DNA of 64,000 nucleotides from Leisingera caerulea DSM 24564 (GCF_000473325.1 NZ_KI421513.1:3419217-3483216); one strand, 5' to 3'. Shown: positions 9,327 to 19,223, counted from the stretch's first letter. The notes: a model not told the origin generated them from the letters alone. Made by a program: numbers and translations.

Positions 9327-10601
9327 TCAGTTCTCCGCAGCGGCGGTTTCCTGCTCCTCAAGCTCGGTATCAATGGCGTATTCCTGGGCAAACTCCACCG
9401 CCACCGGCGTTGCGGTCGGCGACATCGCGGCGTAGCTACCGGTCTCCTCGACCGGGATCGAGGCGCGCTGGGTCGCGCGGTAGAGCGCATAGGCCGCCAT
9501 CACGAACATCAGCGCAGCGATGAAGGTGAAAAAGCCCGGAGGCCCGAACACCGCGTCCCCCATCAGCCAGCCGGTGATCACCGGGCCGGCAATTGCGCCC
9601 AGCCCGTTGATGAACACCAGCCCGCCCGACGCTGCCGCCATGTCGTCATGCTCCAGGTAGTCGTTGGTATAGGCGATCAGCAGCGAGTAAAGCGGGTTCG
9701 AAAGGCCGCCGATAAAGAAGGCCGCCACCAGCAGCATCTTGAAATCGCCGCCCAGCAGGAAGCCCGCCACAGCCGCGGCGCCGCCAATCAGCGAGACAAA
9801 CAGGATCAGCACCCGGCGGTCCATCCGGTCGGAAATCCAGCCCAGCGGATACTGCAGCACCGTCGCGCCGACATAGAAAGTCGCGATAAAGACCGACAGC
9901 TGGGTCAGGCTCATGCCTGCGGCAGAGCCGTACACCGCGCTCATCCCGAACTGCGCCGAGAAGACACCGCCCAGCAGGAACATGCCCACGCAGCCCAGCG
10001 GCGAGATCTTCATCAGCTCTTTCAGCGTCATTGGCTTGGTGGTGTCAAAGGCCGGGGTCGGCTGGATCGACAGCAGAATCGGCGCAAAGGAAATCGAAAC
10101 CAGGATCGAGGCGATGATGAACGCCTCATAACCGCCCGGGTCACCGATCTGGATCAGGCCCTGCGCGGTGATGATGCCGATCATCTGCACGATCATGTAC
10201 AGCGACAGCGCCTTGCCGCGGTTGGTGTTGTCGGCGGCGTTGTTCAGCCAGCTTTCCGCGGTCACATACACGCCGGAGAAGCAGAAGCCGATGATCATTC
10301 GCCCCAGCGCCCAGGCGATGGTGTTGGGCAGCAGCGGGTACAGGATCATCACCGCCGAGATGAACGACGCCAGCGCAGCAAAGACGCGCACGTGGCCAAC
10401 CCGGCGGATCATCTCCGGCGCCAGCCGCGAGCCGCCCAGGAAGCCGACGAAATAGGCCGCCATCACCAGGGACATCTCGAAGGAGGAGAACCCCTCCAGA
10501 TCGCCCCGCACCCCCAGCATGGTGCCCTGCAGGCCGTTGCCCACCATCAGCAAGCAAACCCCCAACAGCAGCGCCCACGCGCTCGACAGCACCTGCAGCA
10601 T
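9327..10601 (-). CDS. MFS transporter, YcaD-like
   Basis: A 424-residue major facilitator with twelve predicted helices. The early motif GNGLQGTMLGVRG and the helix-five stretch YVTAESWLNN are typical of the YcaD/YfkF-like branch. The C-terminus is an acidic tail (ELEEQETAAAEN). The substrate is unknown. The ribosome site AAAGGAGG is followed by two close ATG codons, and the second, at 10601, has the better spacing. It lies downstream of queA on the same strand, with a short hairpin (10626-10651) just before its ribosome site. Confidence 0.88.
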   Translation of the reverse strand: MLQVLSSAWALLLGVCLLMVGNGLQGTMLGVRGDLEGFSSFEMSLVMAAYFVGFLGGSRLAPEMIRRVGHVRVFAALASFISAVMILYPLLPNTIAWALGRMIIGFCFSGVYVTAESWLNNAADNTNRGKALSLYMIVQMIGIITAQGLIQIGDPGGYEAFIIASILVSISFAPILLSIQPTPAFDTTKPMTLKELMKISPLGCVGMFLLGGVFSAQFGMSAVYGSAAGMSLTQLSVFIATFYVGATVLQYPLGWISDRMDRRVLILFVSLIGGAAAVAGFLLGGDFKMLLVAAFFIGGLSNPLYSLLIAYTNDYLEHDDMAAASGGLVFINGLGAIAGPVITGWLMGDAVFGPPGFFTFIAALMFVMAAYALYRATQRASIPVEETGSYAAMSPTATPVAVEFAQEYAIDTELEEQETAAAEN

Positions 10602-10625
10602 TTCCATGCCTCCTTTGAAAGCAAA

Positions 10626-10651
10626 GCAGCCCTCCACAGGGGACGGGCTGC
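10626..10651 (-). other. Hairpin before the MFS ribosome site, possible weak terminator or attenuator
   Basis: GCAGCCC and GGGCTGC form a 7 bp stem with a 12-base loop. On the minus strand TTTGCTTT follows, then the ribosome site of the MFS gene. Either reading is possible, as termination of queA transcripts or a leader structure. Confidence 0.35.
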
Positions 10652-10789
10652 CATCACATTTGATTGTTATGTCCGGGCGATCAAGGCTCGCGTGGCCGGT
10701 GTCGCTGATTCTGATTTCAGTTTCATGACCGGGCTTTCGCGATCAGGGGCCATGGTTGCGGCGCTTGTCTCTGGATTCGCGCCGCTTTT

Positions 10790-11854
10790 CTAAGGTGTAT
10801 CCGTCTTCGCCGGGATCAAAAGCGACGCATCGCCATAAGAAAAGAACCGGTAGCCGCTGCTGACCGCATGATCGTAGATGCGCCGGATCTCCTCCTGCCC
10901 CATCAGGGCGGAAACCAGCATCAGCAGGGTCGATTTCGGCAGGTGGAAATTGGTCATCAGCGCATCCGCCACCTGGAACTCGAACCCGGGGTAGATAAAG
11001 ATGTCGGTGTCGCCTTCCCAAGGGTGGATCTGCCCGTCCTTGGCGGCGCTTTCGATCAGCCGCAGTGCCGTGGTGCCGACCGGAATCACCCGGCCGCCCG
11101 CCGCCTTGGTCGCAGCAATGTCCGCCGCAACCTCTGCGCCCACCTTGCCCCATTCCGCGTGCATCCGGTGGGTGGTCACATCCTCCACCTTGACCGGCAG
11201 GAAGGTGCCCGCGCCCACATGCAGGGTGACATAGGATATATCCACCCCGCGCGCCTGCAGCGCCGCCAGCAGCGGTTCATCGAAATGCAAGGAGGCTGTC
11301 GGCGCCGCAACCGCGCCCGAATTCCTGGCCCACACGGTCTGATAGTCGGTCTTGTCCTGCTCATCCGCGGCCCGCTTGGCCGCGATATAGGGCGGCAGCG
11401 GCATCGCGCCGGCCTCTGCCAGTGCCGCGTCGAAATCAGTGCCGCTGAGGTTAAAGCGCAACTGCCCCTGGCCGTCCTCGATGGCTTCCAGCGTCGCGCT
11501 CAGATCCTCAGAGAAGACGATCTCCTCGCCTTCACGGATCTTTTTCAGTGGCCTCAGCAGCGCCGCCCAGCTGCCGTCGGCGCGCGGCTCCAGCAGGGTG
11601 GCCTCGATTTTCGCCGATACCGGCCCCTGCGCGCTGTCGCGGTGGCGCTGCCCGCTGAGGCGTGCCGGGATCACCCTGGTGTCGTTCAGCACCAGCCGGT
11701 CGCCGGGCTGCAGCCAATTGACCAGGTCGGTCACCCGCCCGTCATGCAGGGTTCCGCCCTCAGCCACCAGCAGCCGGGCAGAGCTGCGCGGACTGGCAGG
11801 CCGGGTGGCAATCAGATCGTCGGGCAGGTCAAAGTCGAAATCGCTGAGTTTCAT
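10790..11854 (-). CDS. queA: S-adenosylmethionine:tRNA ribosyltransferase-isomerase
   Basis: A 354-residue QueA, which transfers and isomerises the ribosyl group of SAM onto preQ1-modified tRNA to give epoxyqueuosine. The N-terminus [20 protein letters not shown] and the motifs [23 protein letters not shown] and FIYPGFEFQ with [15 protein letters not shown] are characteristic. Length is normal. No tgt gene is visible beside it; the MFS gene lies downstream on the same strand. Confidence 0.96.
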   Translation of the reverse strand: MKLSDFDFDLPDDLIATRPASPRSSARLLVAEGGTLHDGRVTDLVNWLQPGDRLVLNDTRVIPARLSGQRHRDSAQGPVSAKIEATLLEPRADGSWAALLRPLKKIREGEEIVFSEDLSATLEAIEDGQGQLRFNLSGTDFDAALAEAGAMPLPPYIAAKRAADEQDKTDYQTVWARNSGAVAAPTASLHFDEPLLAALQARGVDISYVTLHVGAGTFLPVKVEDVTTHRMHAEWGKVGAEVAADIAATKAAGGRVIPVGTTALRLIESAAKDGQIHPWEGDTDIFIYPGFEFQVADALMTNFHLPKSTLLMLVSALMGQEEIRRIYDHAVSSGYRFFSYGDASLLIPAKTDTP

Positions 11855-11914
11855 GGCGCGCGCTATAGGATGTGCTGCAGGGAAAATCTATGGCGATTTT
11901 CGCCCCCAGCCAGT

Positions 11915-14900
11915 TTACTTGTTGGCCCCAAGCGGGGTTTGGACTTGCTCTTCACCTTCCTCCAGAAGCTCCCCGTCAACGGAGAAGGCCCTGTCGTCCC
12001 CCGGCACCTTCGGCGGAGGACCGCGGAAGATCTCACGCAGGAACCCCGGCGCCAGCCCGGCCAGCGGGTTGACCGACACCGAGGGATCATCCGCGGTGCC
12101 GCGCAGGGTGAAGGTGAAGCCGAACAGCCCCTCGCCGTCCCGGGGCGACAGCACCCGCCCGATAGCGTTAAGCAGATACACCGGCGAGATCACCCCGCGC
12201 ATGTTCAGGCGGCTGCTGTTCAGATCAAAGTTGCCGTCCAGCGACAGCCCCATCGACGGCCCGACCGCGCTGCTCTGGTGCAGAATCAGATGCGAACCGC
12301 CCAGCCGGAACCGCCCGTCCATGCTGGTGAACAGGATGCCCTGGCCGGTCATCTCGTCCAGCAGCCCGACCAGGCTGATCGCGTTCAGAATCGCCGCCAT
12401 CGACGGCGCATTGCGCACCCGGATGTTGCGCACGCTGACCCGCCCGTCGTATTCGCCCGGCCTCTCTGCCGGGACCAGCGTCATGTCGAAACTGCCGCCG
12501 CGGCCATGCTCGAACACCCCGGCAGACCGGAACACGCCGCCGGCATCATTGGCGCGGATGCGCGCCGCGGTGCCGTTGTTCTGCGGCACCACGGTGCCTG
12601 CCACGGGCGTCTGCCCGTTCAGGCGGGCGGTGAACTCCCCATTCATGCCGCCCTGGGTCGAAAACCGGCCCTGAAAGCTTTGCAGCCCGATGCTGTCCGT
12701 GACCTGCAAATTCTGCAAACGCAAGGAGATCGGAACCGACCCTCCGCCGCTGCTGCCGCCGCCGCCGCTGCCGGAGCTTTCCGAGAACGGCGAGCGGTTC
12801 AGGTCCAGCCTGCCGCCGGTGACCTCAATCGCTGGCGGTGCGCTGCCGCGCCCGCGGAAGGTCACCGCGCCCTGAAACCAATTGCCCACCCGCGCAGAGG
12901 AAAACACCGCCTGATCCAGCCCGCCGCCCTCGCGCGTTGTGACCCGGCCGGTGGCCGCCAGCCCGGGCGCCTGCAGTTCCAGCCGCTCCACCGTCGCGGT
13001 CTGCGCCAGCTCTGCCGACAGCGACAGCTTGCCTGCCGCCGCCATGCTCTTGCGCCAGCCGATCTCCGCAATCCTCAGGCCGACCCCGGCAAGGTCCGAG
13101 TCCAGCTGCAGCCGCGGCGGCGCGCCGGGCTGCAGATCCACCGTGTAACGGCCCTGCCCTTGGCCGAAGACGGACCCGCGCGGCAGGCCCAGGTTAAAGG
13201 CGGACACGGCCTCTGCCGACAGTTCGATGGTGCCCTCGGCCCGGCTGTCGCGGGGGGCGTCCTTGCCGATCTTCTGCCCCCAGCTGACGGTCAGCGGCAC
13301 ACCCGACAGGCTGCCGCTGCCGCTGATGCGCACCTCACCCTGGTTGCCTTCGATCTTCAGCAGCGGCGCCACAGCGGTATGACCCGGCACCAGCTTGCTG
13401 GTCTCCACCGCCCGCGCCTCACCGCTGTAGTGATAGAGGATCTCTTCCGGCTGCACGCCTTTGCGCAGCGGCAGCGACAGCGTGCCCGCGGCCTCCACCT
13501 GCCCCTCGGCCAGATCGACCGGCAGCGACGCCTTGTCCATGATCTCAAGCGGCTCGCGGTTCAGCAGCGACAGCGCCGCAGTCACCGAACCGCGCGCAGC
13601 AATCCGGGCAATGCCGGGGGTGCCGTCGCGCACCGTGGTGTCCGGGATGATGAAGGAGGTTCCTGTAACATCCACGTCACCGCCCTGGTCCGCCGTGACC
13701 ACCCCCTGGGACGCGGTGACCACAAAGCGGTTGCCGTAAAGGCTAAGCTGGCCCGCCGCCTGCCGCACCGGCGGCATGAACTTCTGAAACAGCACCTCGG
13801 CCTGTTCAAAGGCCAGATCCAGGCTGACGAACGGCTTGCCGCTGCCGCGCCCGCGCATGTGGAAGCCCACATCGCGCACCAGCCCCGCATGCAGGTTCTC
13901 CCGCACCCAGGCGCGCGGCTTGGACGCCAGCGCCTCCGGCCACAGCTGCTTGACCCGCTCGACCCCGACCTGATCGACCCGCCCGTTCAAGTCATAATCC
14001 CAGCCTTCGGGCCCGGCCCCGATCACACCGTCGAAATGGATCCGGCTGCCGCCGTCGCGCACCAGCATCTCGCCCAGCCGCAGACGGAAGGGTTTCAGCC
14101 GCAGATCGAAATCCGCATCCACCGCCGGGAATTTCACCGGCGTCTCGAACAGGCGGCGCGGGTTCAGCTCCAGATCGGCAAAGCGCAGCTGGCCGGTCAG
14201 CCCGGTCAGCTGCCCGTTCTGGATCCCCGCCAGGCTGGCCTGCCCCTGCATCACCCCGGAGCCCCAGCCGCTCTGCACACTCAGCTCGGCGAATTCCAGC
14301 TTCTGCGCCGCCGGGTCATAGGTGAAATAGCTGCGCGCCCCGGTGATCGGCACCGGCCGGGTCTGCGCCTCCGGCTGGATCACCCCCTCGCCGATCCGCA
14401 GGCTGGCCTGCACCGGCTCCAGCGTGCCGTCGCGGCGCACACCGCCGCGCAGGGAGCCGGAAATCGGCGCCCGCAGGACCCCCAGCCAGCCAAGCGCCGG
14501 GCTTTGCAGGGCGATGTCCTCACTAGCGATCTCCGAGACAAGAACCCCGAATTCCGCCTCCGGGCTGCCGATCTCCGAGGTATAACTGGCCTCGACCGAG
14601 CCCACGTCGCCGCGTCCGCTCAGCACGGAAAACACCGCCGAGGCCGACACCGCGCTGCCGCTCTTCTGCAGCCGGACCCGGCCGCCGTCCAGGGTCCAGG
14701 CGCGGCCCAGGCGGTCATCGGTATAAGACAGCGTCAGCTCGCTGGTCTCGACCCCCCGCAGTGCCGCCAGAACGGGCTTGTCCAGCTGGCTGTCCCATTG
14801 CTTGATCAGCTCCACCAAATTGCCCGCCTGCCGGGTTGGCAGTCCGCCGCTGGCAAAACTCAGCGCCAGCGTTCCATCCTGATTGCGCCGCAAGACTGCG

Positions 14901-15382
14901 AACAGACCGCTGAGCGAGATTTGCTTGGGCTGGACCTGGCCGCGCAGCAGCGGCCGCATCGCCAGGCTCGCTTGGGCATCTGCCAGCTGGGCAAACACCG
15001 CGCCGTCCGGGTGGCGCAGCACCACGTCCTTGAGGCTGACCCGCGGCCGCCAGCCCTTGTTCACAACCACATGGATGGCGCCGAAGTCGATCTGCAACCC
15101 GTTCAGGTGCCGCTCGATCCGGGTCTCCACCCGCTGGCGCAGCCACTCCGGCGCATCCAGCCGGGTGCCAAGGCCGAAATAGATCGCGCCAGCACCCAGG
15201 AAGCTCAGCAATGCAAGCAGCCAGACAGCACCGCGCAGCAGCCGCCAGCGCCAGCGCCGCCGCACCGGTGCCGCAACGCTGGCCTCCGGGCCGGGCACGG
15301 GCCCGCGCACAGGCACGGCCTCGGCCGCAGCGCCGTTATTCTCGCCGGCTTGTTTGATCTCAGCTTTCCCTTTGCTGCTCAT
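11915..15382 (-). CDS. Large AsmA-like / DUF3971 protein (YhdP type)
   Basis: An 1155-residue protein. After a charged N-terminal stretch there is one membrane segment (about residues 45-70, WLLALLSFLGAGAIYFGLG). A very long, beta-rich, repetitive periplasmic region follows, and the C-terminus carries an AsmA-like segment (LDGNFDLNSSRLNMRGVISP, then YLLNAIGRVLS). This layout fits the AsmA/TamB/YhdP bridge-like proteins implicated in phospholipid transport to the outer membrane. That role is family knowledge and not shown here. A polyglycine and serine linker (GSGGGGSSGGG) occurs in the second half. It is divergent from the peroxiredoxin gene across 50 bases. Confidence 0.85.
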   Translation of the reverse strand: MSSKGKAEIKQAGENNGAAAEAVPVRGPVPGPEASVAAPVRRRWRWRLLRGAVWLLALLSFLGAGAIYFGLGTRLDAPEWLRQRVETRIERHLNGLQIDFGAIHVVVNKGWRPRVSLKDVVLRHPDGAVFAQLADAQASLAMRPLLRGQVQPKQISLSGLFAVLRRNQDGTLALSFASGGLPTRQAGNLVELIKQWDSQLDKPVLAALRGVETSELTLSYTDDRLGRAWTLDGGRVRLQKSGSAVSASAVFSVLSGRGDVGSVEASYTSEIGSPEAEFGVLVSEIASEDIALQSPALGWLGVLRAPISGSLRGGVRRDGTLEPVQASLRIGEGVIQPEAQTRPVPITGARSYFTYDPAAQKLEFAELSVQSGWGSGVMQGQASLAGIQNGQLTGLTGQLRFADLELNPRRLFETPVKFPAVDADFDLRLKPFRLRLGEMLVRDGGSRIHFDGVIGAGPEGWDYDLNGRVDQVGVERVKQLWPEALASKPRAWVRENLHAGLVRDVGFHMRGRGSGKPFVSLDLAFEQAEVLFQKFMPPVRQAAGQLSLYGNRFVVTASQGVVTADQGGDVDVTGTSFIIPDTTVRDGTPGIARIAARGSVTAALSLLNREPLEIMDKASLPVDLAEGQVEAAGTLSLPLRKGVQPEEILYHYSGEARAVETSKLVPGHTAVAPLLKIEGNQGEVRISGSGSLSGVPLTVSWGQKIGKDAPRDSRAEGTIELSAEAVSAFNLGLPRGSVFGQGQGRYTVDLQPGAPPRLQLDSDLAGVGLRIAEIGWRKSMAAAGKLSLSAELAQTATVERLELQAPGLAATGRVTTREGGGLDQAVFSSARVGNWFQGAVTFRGRGSAPPAIEVTGGRLDLNRSPFSESSGSGGGGSSGGGSVPISLRLQNLQVTDSIGLQSFQGRFSTQGGMNGEFTARLNGQTPVAGTVVPQNNGTAARIRANDAGGVFRSAGVFEHGRGGSFDMTLVPAERPGEYDGRVSVRNIRVRNAPSMAAILNAISLVGLLDEMTGQGILFTSMDGRFRLGGSHLILHQSSAVGPSMGLSLDGNFDLNSSRLNMRGVISPVYLLNAIGRVLSPRDGEGLFGFTFTLRGTADDPSVSVNPLAGLAPGFLREIFRGPPPKVPGDDRAFSVDGELLEEGEEQVQTPLGANK

Positions 15383-15432
15383 GGGTTATGGTTGCCGCGC
15401 AATGAGTTGCGCAAATTACCGGAGACAGGCCG

Positions 15433-15894
15433 ATGCCCGACGTTTCAGATCCCGCCCCTTCCTTTACCCTGCCCCGCAGCGGCGGCGGAGAGGTCACTTT
15501 GTCCAGCCTCAAGGGCGCGCCCGTGGTGCTGTTCTTCTATCCCCGTGATGATACTCCCGGCTGCACCAAAGAATCCATCGCCTTTTCAGAGGCTTTGCAG
15601 GCCTTTGCCGACGCCGGGGCGCAGGTTTTCGGGATCTCCAAGGATACCGTCGCCAAGCACGACAAATTCACCGACAAACACGGGCTGACAACGCCGCTTC
15701 TGTCCGATGCGGAGGGCACGGTGTGCGAAGATTACGGCGTCTGGAAAGAAAAGAGCATGTACGGCAAGAAGTTCTGGGGGATCGAACGCTCAACCTTCCT
15801 GATCGACGCCGAAGGCCGCATCGCGCGGGTCTGGCGCAAGGTCAAGGTCGACGGCCACGCCGCCGAGGTGCTGGAAGCCGTCCGCGCGCTTTGA
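15433..15894 (+). CDS. bcp: Thioredoxin-dependent peroxiredoxin, BCP/PrxQ type
   Basis: A 153-residue peroxiredoxin that reduces hydrogen peroxide and organic peroxides. The peroxidatic cysteine is C44 in FYPRDDTPGCTKES. The resolving cysteine found five residues later in E. coli BCP is absent (isoleucine at that position). The only other cysteine is C98 in GTVCEDYG. The enzyme is therefore a 1-Cys type or uses an unusual partner. It starts 50 bases from the divergent AsmA-like gene and is followed by a run of strong hairpins. Confidence 0.93.
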   Translation: MPDVSDPAPSFTLPRSGGGEVTLSSLKGAPVVLFFYPRDDTPGCTKESIAFSEALQAFADAGAQVFGISKDTVAKHDKFTDKHGLTTPLLSDAEGTVCEDYGVWKEKSMYGKKFWGIERSTFLIDAEGRIARVWRKVKVDGHAAEVLEAVRAL

Positions 15895-15980
15895 GGCGTG
15901 GCGGCGCTGAAGGCACGGCGGGGGGGCTCCCGCCAGTTCTGCCCGCGACCTGCCGGGCGCAGGCCGCGCTGTTGGGCCCG

Positions 15981-16077
15981 GCGCCGCCCCTGCGGGCGGC
16001 GCGCACCGCGCGTCCCGCGCGGTGCCAGGCCCAAGGCCGCCAGGGCGATCAGCCCGCTGATCGCCCGCGGACGCGGG
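15981..16077. repeat. Four consecutive GC-rich hairpins between bcp and the DUF455 gene
   Basis: Perfect stems follow one another: GCGCCGCCC/GGGCGGCGC (9 bp), GCACCGCGCG/CGCGCGGTGC (10 bp), GGCGATCAG/CTGATCGCC (9 bp) and CCCGCG/CGCGGG (6 bp), with loops of two to four bases. No T run follows any of them, so they are not simple terminators. The first hairpin with its preceding GTTGGGC resembles blocks near 42.1 and 42.4 kb. Confidence 0.6.
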
Positions 16078-16154
16078 AGCGCTGCCGTTTCCGCACTGGA
16101 CTCCGCCGCCCAAATCAGGTGAACCCGGGCCAGCCGCTGCAACAGGAGACCCGC

Positions 16155-16997
16155 ATGACCGATCAGCCCCTAACGCTCGCCGGACGCGCCGCAGAGGTGC
16201 TGAACACCGCAGACGGGCGGCAGAAGACCGCGCTGTCGCGCCGCCACGCCGCCGCGTGGTTTGCCTTCCGCAACGGCTCCGGCCCGGACATCGCCATCGG
16301 CACCGCCTCCCCGCCGATGCACCCGGCCCGGCCGGACAAGCCTGAGCTGCTGCACCCCCGCGACGTGCCCAAGCGCAAGCCGGGGTCCGAGGCCGGCCGC
16401 CTCGCGCTGCTGCATGCCGTCGCCCATATCGAGCTGAACGCCGTTGACCTGCACTGGGACATCATCGCCCGTTTTTCCCACGTGCCGATGCCGGTGGGCT
16501 TCTTCGACGACTGGGTCAAGGCCGCGGATGAAGAATCAAAGCATTTCAACCTGATGTGCGACTGTCTTGAAGCGCTGGGCAGCCATTACGGCGCCCTGCC
16601 GGCCCACGCCGGCATGTGGCGCGCCGCCGAGGACACGGCAGAGGACCTGATGGGCCGCCTGGCGGTGGTGCCAATGGTGCTGGAGGCGCGCGGGCTGGAC
16701 GTCACTCCCGGCATGATCGAAATCTTCCGCAAGGCACAGCTCACCCAGGCCATCGACGCGCTGGAGGTGATATATGCCGAGGAGGTCGGGCATGTCGCCT
16801 ATGGCTCCAAATGGTTCAACTTCCTGTGCGGGCGGGACAACCTGGACCCCAAGGAGGTGTTTCACGCGCTGGTGCGGAAATACTTCCACGGCGCCCTGAA
16901 GCCGCCCTTCAACGAGGAAAAGCGCGCCGATGCCGGGCTGCCGCCGGATTTCTACTGGCCCTTGGCCGATCAGGCGCGGGACCTGCCGGGCCGCTGA
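16155..16997 (+). CDS. DUF455 ferritin-like protein
   Basis: A 280-residue protein of the DUF455/COG2833 family. Its helical core carries carboxylate and histidine motifs expected of a di-metal ferritin-like site: AHIELNAVDLHWD, then KAADEESKHF, then VIYAEEVGHVAYG. The reaction is unknown; relatives are linked to RNA hydroxylation or other non-haem iron chemistry (MiaE-like fold). The ATG chosen is preceded by CAGGAGA. The region upstream back to bcp is non-coding hairpin sequence, although the frame stays open through it. Confidence 0.9.
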   Translation: MTDQPLTLAGRAAEVLNTADGRQKTALSRRHAAAWFAFRNGSGPDIAIGTASPPMHPARPDKPELLHPRDVPKRKPGSEAGRLALLHAVAHIELNAVDLHWDIIARFSHVPMPVGFFDDWVKAADEESKHFNLMCDCLEALGSHYGALPAHAGMWRAAEDTAEDLMGRLAVVPMVLEARGLDVTPGMIEIFRKAQLTQAIDALEVIYAEEVGHVAYGSKWFNFLCGRDNLDPKEVFHALVRKYFHGALKPPFNEEKRADAGLPPDFYWPLADQARDLPGR

Positions 16998-17075
16998 GGC
17001 CTGGCGGCCCACAGCCTTCTTTACCAAACCGCCTCAGCCGCCTAGACTGGGAAACCTCGGCAGCCGGGTGATCCC

Positions 17076-17612
17076 ATGTTCGAAAACGACTTTCCTTTGC
17101 TCAGCACAGCAAGCCTCGTGGCCCTGATCCTGCACACGGCAAAGTCCGGCCCGGTAACGCTGGACAGCTGTGAAAAGGCGCTGGGCGGTCTTTTCCGCCA
17201 AGCCAACGAAACCCCGGGCCTGCCGCCGGAAGCCCTGCGCGAACGCCTGGCCGGGCACCTGTCCGACCTGGAGATCGCCGGCATCCTGGTCCCGGCAGAG
17301 CCGGTGCCGGGAGAGGCGGCCAGCTGGCGGCTGACCAGCCGCGGCCACCAGGCCCTCACGCGGCATCCCGAAGGGCTCGACCAAACCGACCTTGCCAAAT
17401 ACCCCGAATTTGCCGCCCACCTGCGCGACACCGCGCATCACGCCTGCGGCATGGACCCGCGGGGCGCGCAGTTTGACGAGGGCTACCGCGCCGGCATGAA
17501 CGGCCAGCCCTTCACCGGAAATCCATATGGCTTCGACACTGCCGATCACCAGGCCTGGGAAAGCGGCTGGACCGAAGCGCAGGAGGAACGGCGCAAAGGC
17601 CAGCCGGGCTGA
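17076..17612 (+). CDS. Winged-helix protein with a C-terminal RMF-like domain
   Basis: A 178-residue protein with two recognisable parts. Residues 1-100 look like a winged helix similar to the N-terminal domain of Mrr-type proteins (LEIAGILVPAEPVPGEAASW, then LTSRGHQAL). Residues 130-170 carry the ribosome modulation factor signature: FDEGYRAGMNG, then NPYGFD, then AWESGWTEAQEE, matching the GYxAG, PY and GWxEA positions of RMF. The cysteine before PY in E. coli RMF is asparagine here. I infer a ribosome-associated or nucleic-acid-binding role. It follows the DUF455 gene by 78 bases on the same strand. Confidence 0.75.
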   Translation: MFENDFPLLSTASLVALILHTAKSGPVTLDSCEKALGGLFRQANETPGLPPEALRERLAGHLSDLEIAGILVPAEPVPGEAASWRLTSRGHQALTRHPEGLDQTDLAKYPEFAAHLRDTAHHACGMDPRGAQFDEGYRAGMNGQPFTGNPYGFDTADHQAWESGWTEAQEERRKGQPG

Positions 17613-17891
17613 TCTGCCCGGCCCTCCTTCGGCGCGGCACACGTCCTGGCCGGTCAGGCGGTGCTACCGGCGTCCCGGAGCCGAGCCATTCTCCGGCGCA
17701 GTTCTTGCCATTGCTGCTGCCTGCCCGCCGCTCCTTTCGGCAAAATCCCGCCGATACACCTCACCTTACCGCCGGCATCCGTCCCAATGGGTCAACAGGC
17801 TTGCCCAATCGGCCCGCCCTGTCTATTCACTTCGCCCAAGGCACCGGATCCGCCTTGCGGCGCCGGTAGGGAACGGGACAGGGAACGGACT

Positions 17892-19223
17892 TTGCGCACA
17901 CGGCTCGCGATCAGAATTCACGCGTTTCTGGAGCGCCGCTTTCCTGAGCGGCGGGTGTTCCTCAAATCCGACAGCGACACGCGTTTCATCCGGCTGCGGT
18001 CGGAAACCCAGCTGGTTGCGGTGGCAGGCATCACCCTGTTTGTCGCCTGGACCATTGTCGCCACCGCCATCGTGCTGATGGACAGCATCGGCGCCGGCAA
18101 TTTCCGCGAGCTGGCCAAACGCGATCAGCAGACCTACCGCGAACGGCTGAACGCGATCTCCGCCGAGCGCGACGCCCGCGCCGAAGAAGCCCTGGCAGCG
18201 CAGGAGCGGTTCAACGCCGTGCTGGCCCAGATTTCGATGATGCAGTCTGAGCTGCTGGCCTCGGAAACCCGCCGCCGCGAGCTGGAAACCGGCATCGAGG
18301 TGATTCAGACCACCCTGCGCGACACCATGAGCGACCGCGACGGCGCCCGCAAAGCGCTGGCGCAGCTGGAGGCGGAAACCCAGGACGAAAACGCCGCCCC
18401 CGCGGTCATGGCCAGCGCCACGGAGCAGATGGACATGCTGGCCGGCGCCCTGACCGACACCGCGGCGGAACGCGACCGGATCATGGCCGACGCGCTGGAC
18501 GCCATCGGCCAGCGCCAGGAGCTGGAGCTGGAACTGCAGCTGATGGAAGAGCGCAACGGCCAGATCTTCCGCCAGCTGGAAGAGGCTGTCGCGGTCTCGA
18601 TCACCCCGCTCGATAAAATGTTCCGCAGCGCCGGCATGCCGCCCGACCGGATCCTGGAGCAGGTGCGGCGCGGCTACAACGGCCAGGGCGGGCCGCTCAG
18701 CCCTTTGGCAATGTCGACCCGGGGTGAGGAACCGTCCCCGGAAGAGCTGCGCGCCAACAATATTCTGGCCCGGCTGGACCAGCTGAACCTGTACCGTCTG
18801 GCGGCGCAAAAGGCGCCGTTCGCCACCCCGGTCAACCTGGGCCAAGTGCGCCAAAGCTCCGGCTTCGGCTACCGCCGCGACCCTAAGACCGGCGGCCGCC
18901 GCCTGCACAAGGGGTCCGATTTCGCCGGCCGCACCGGCACTGACATCTTTGCCACCGCCGACGGCGTCGTGACCCACGCGGGCTGGCAATCCGGCTACGG
19001 CCGCCTGGTGACGATCCGCCATGCATTCGGCATCGAAACAAGATACGCCCATAATTCGAAACTCCGCGTTAAGGCCGGCCAAAGGGTCTCGCGCGGGGAT
19101 CACATTGCTGATATGGGTAACACCGGACGGTCCACCGGGACCCACCTCCACTACGAGGTGCGGGTCAACGGGCAACCTGTAAACCCCATGATCTACATCA
19201 AGGCTGCGAGAAATGTTTTCTAA
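17892..19223 (+). CDS. M23 family peptidoglycan endopeptidase (LytM domain)
   Basis: A 443-residue membrane-anchored protein. A cytoplasmic N-terminus and one transmembrane helix (about residues 43-65) are followed by a long coiled coil (residues 75-230, many RERLNAISAERDARAEEAL-type heptads). A C-terminal LytM domain carries zinc-ligand motifs HKGSDF and THLHYEV. The start is taken as TTG at 17892 because the mature-like sequence LRTRLAIRIHAFLE begins there; an in-frame ATG at 17787 would add an unlikely leader. The last 11 bases overlap the bactofilin gene, so the two are translationally coupled and probably act together in cell-wall shaping. Confidence 0.88.
   Translation: MRTRLAIRIHAFLERRFPERRVFLKSDSDTRFIRLRSETQLVAVAGITLFVAWTIVATAIVLMDSIGAGNFRELAKRDQQTYRERLNAISAERDARAEEALAAQERFNAVLAQISMMQSELLASETRRRELETGIEVIQTTLRDTMSDRDGARKALAQLEAETQDENAAPAVMASATEQMDMLAGALTDTAAERDRIMADALDAIGQRQELELELQLMEERNGQIFRQLEEAVAVSITPLDKMFRSAGMPPDRILEQVRRGYNGQGGPLSPLAMSTRGEEPSPEELRANNILARLDQLNLYRLAAQKAPFATPVNLGQVRQSSGFGYRRDPKTGGRRLHKGSDFAGRTGTDIFATADGVVTHAGWQSGYGRLVTIRHAFGIETRYAHNSKLRVKAGQRVSRGDHIADMGNTGRSTGTHLHYEVRVNGQPVNPMIYIKAARNVF

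Noticed and set aside
10868..15688. A 1606-codon open frame on the plus strand
   Set aside because: It runs opposite queA and the AsmA-like gene, is rich in Arg, His, Gln and Pro, and has no domain motif. It is the usual antisense shadow of GC-rich genes.
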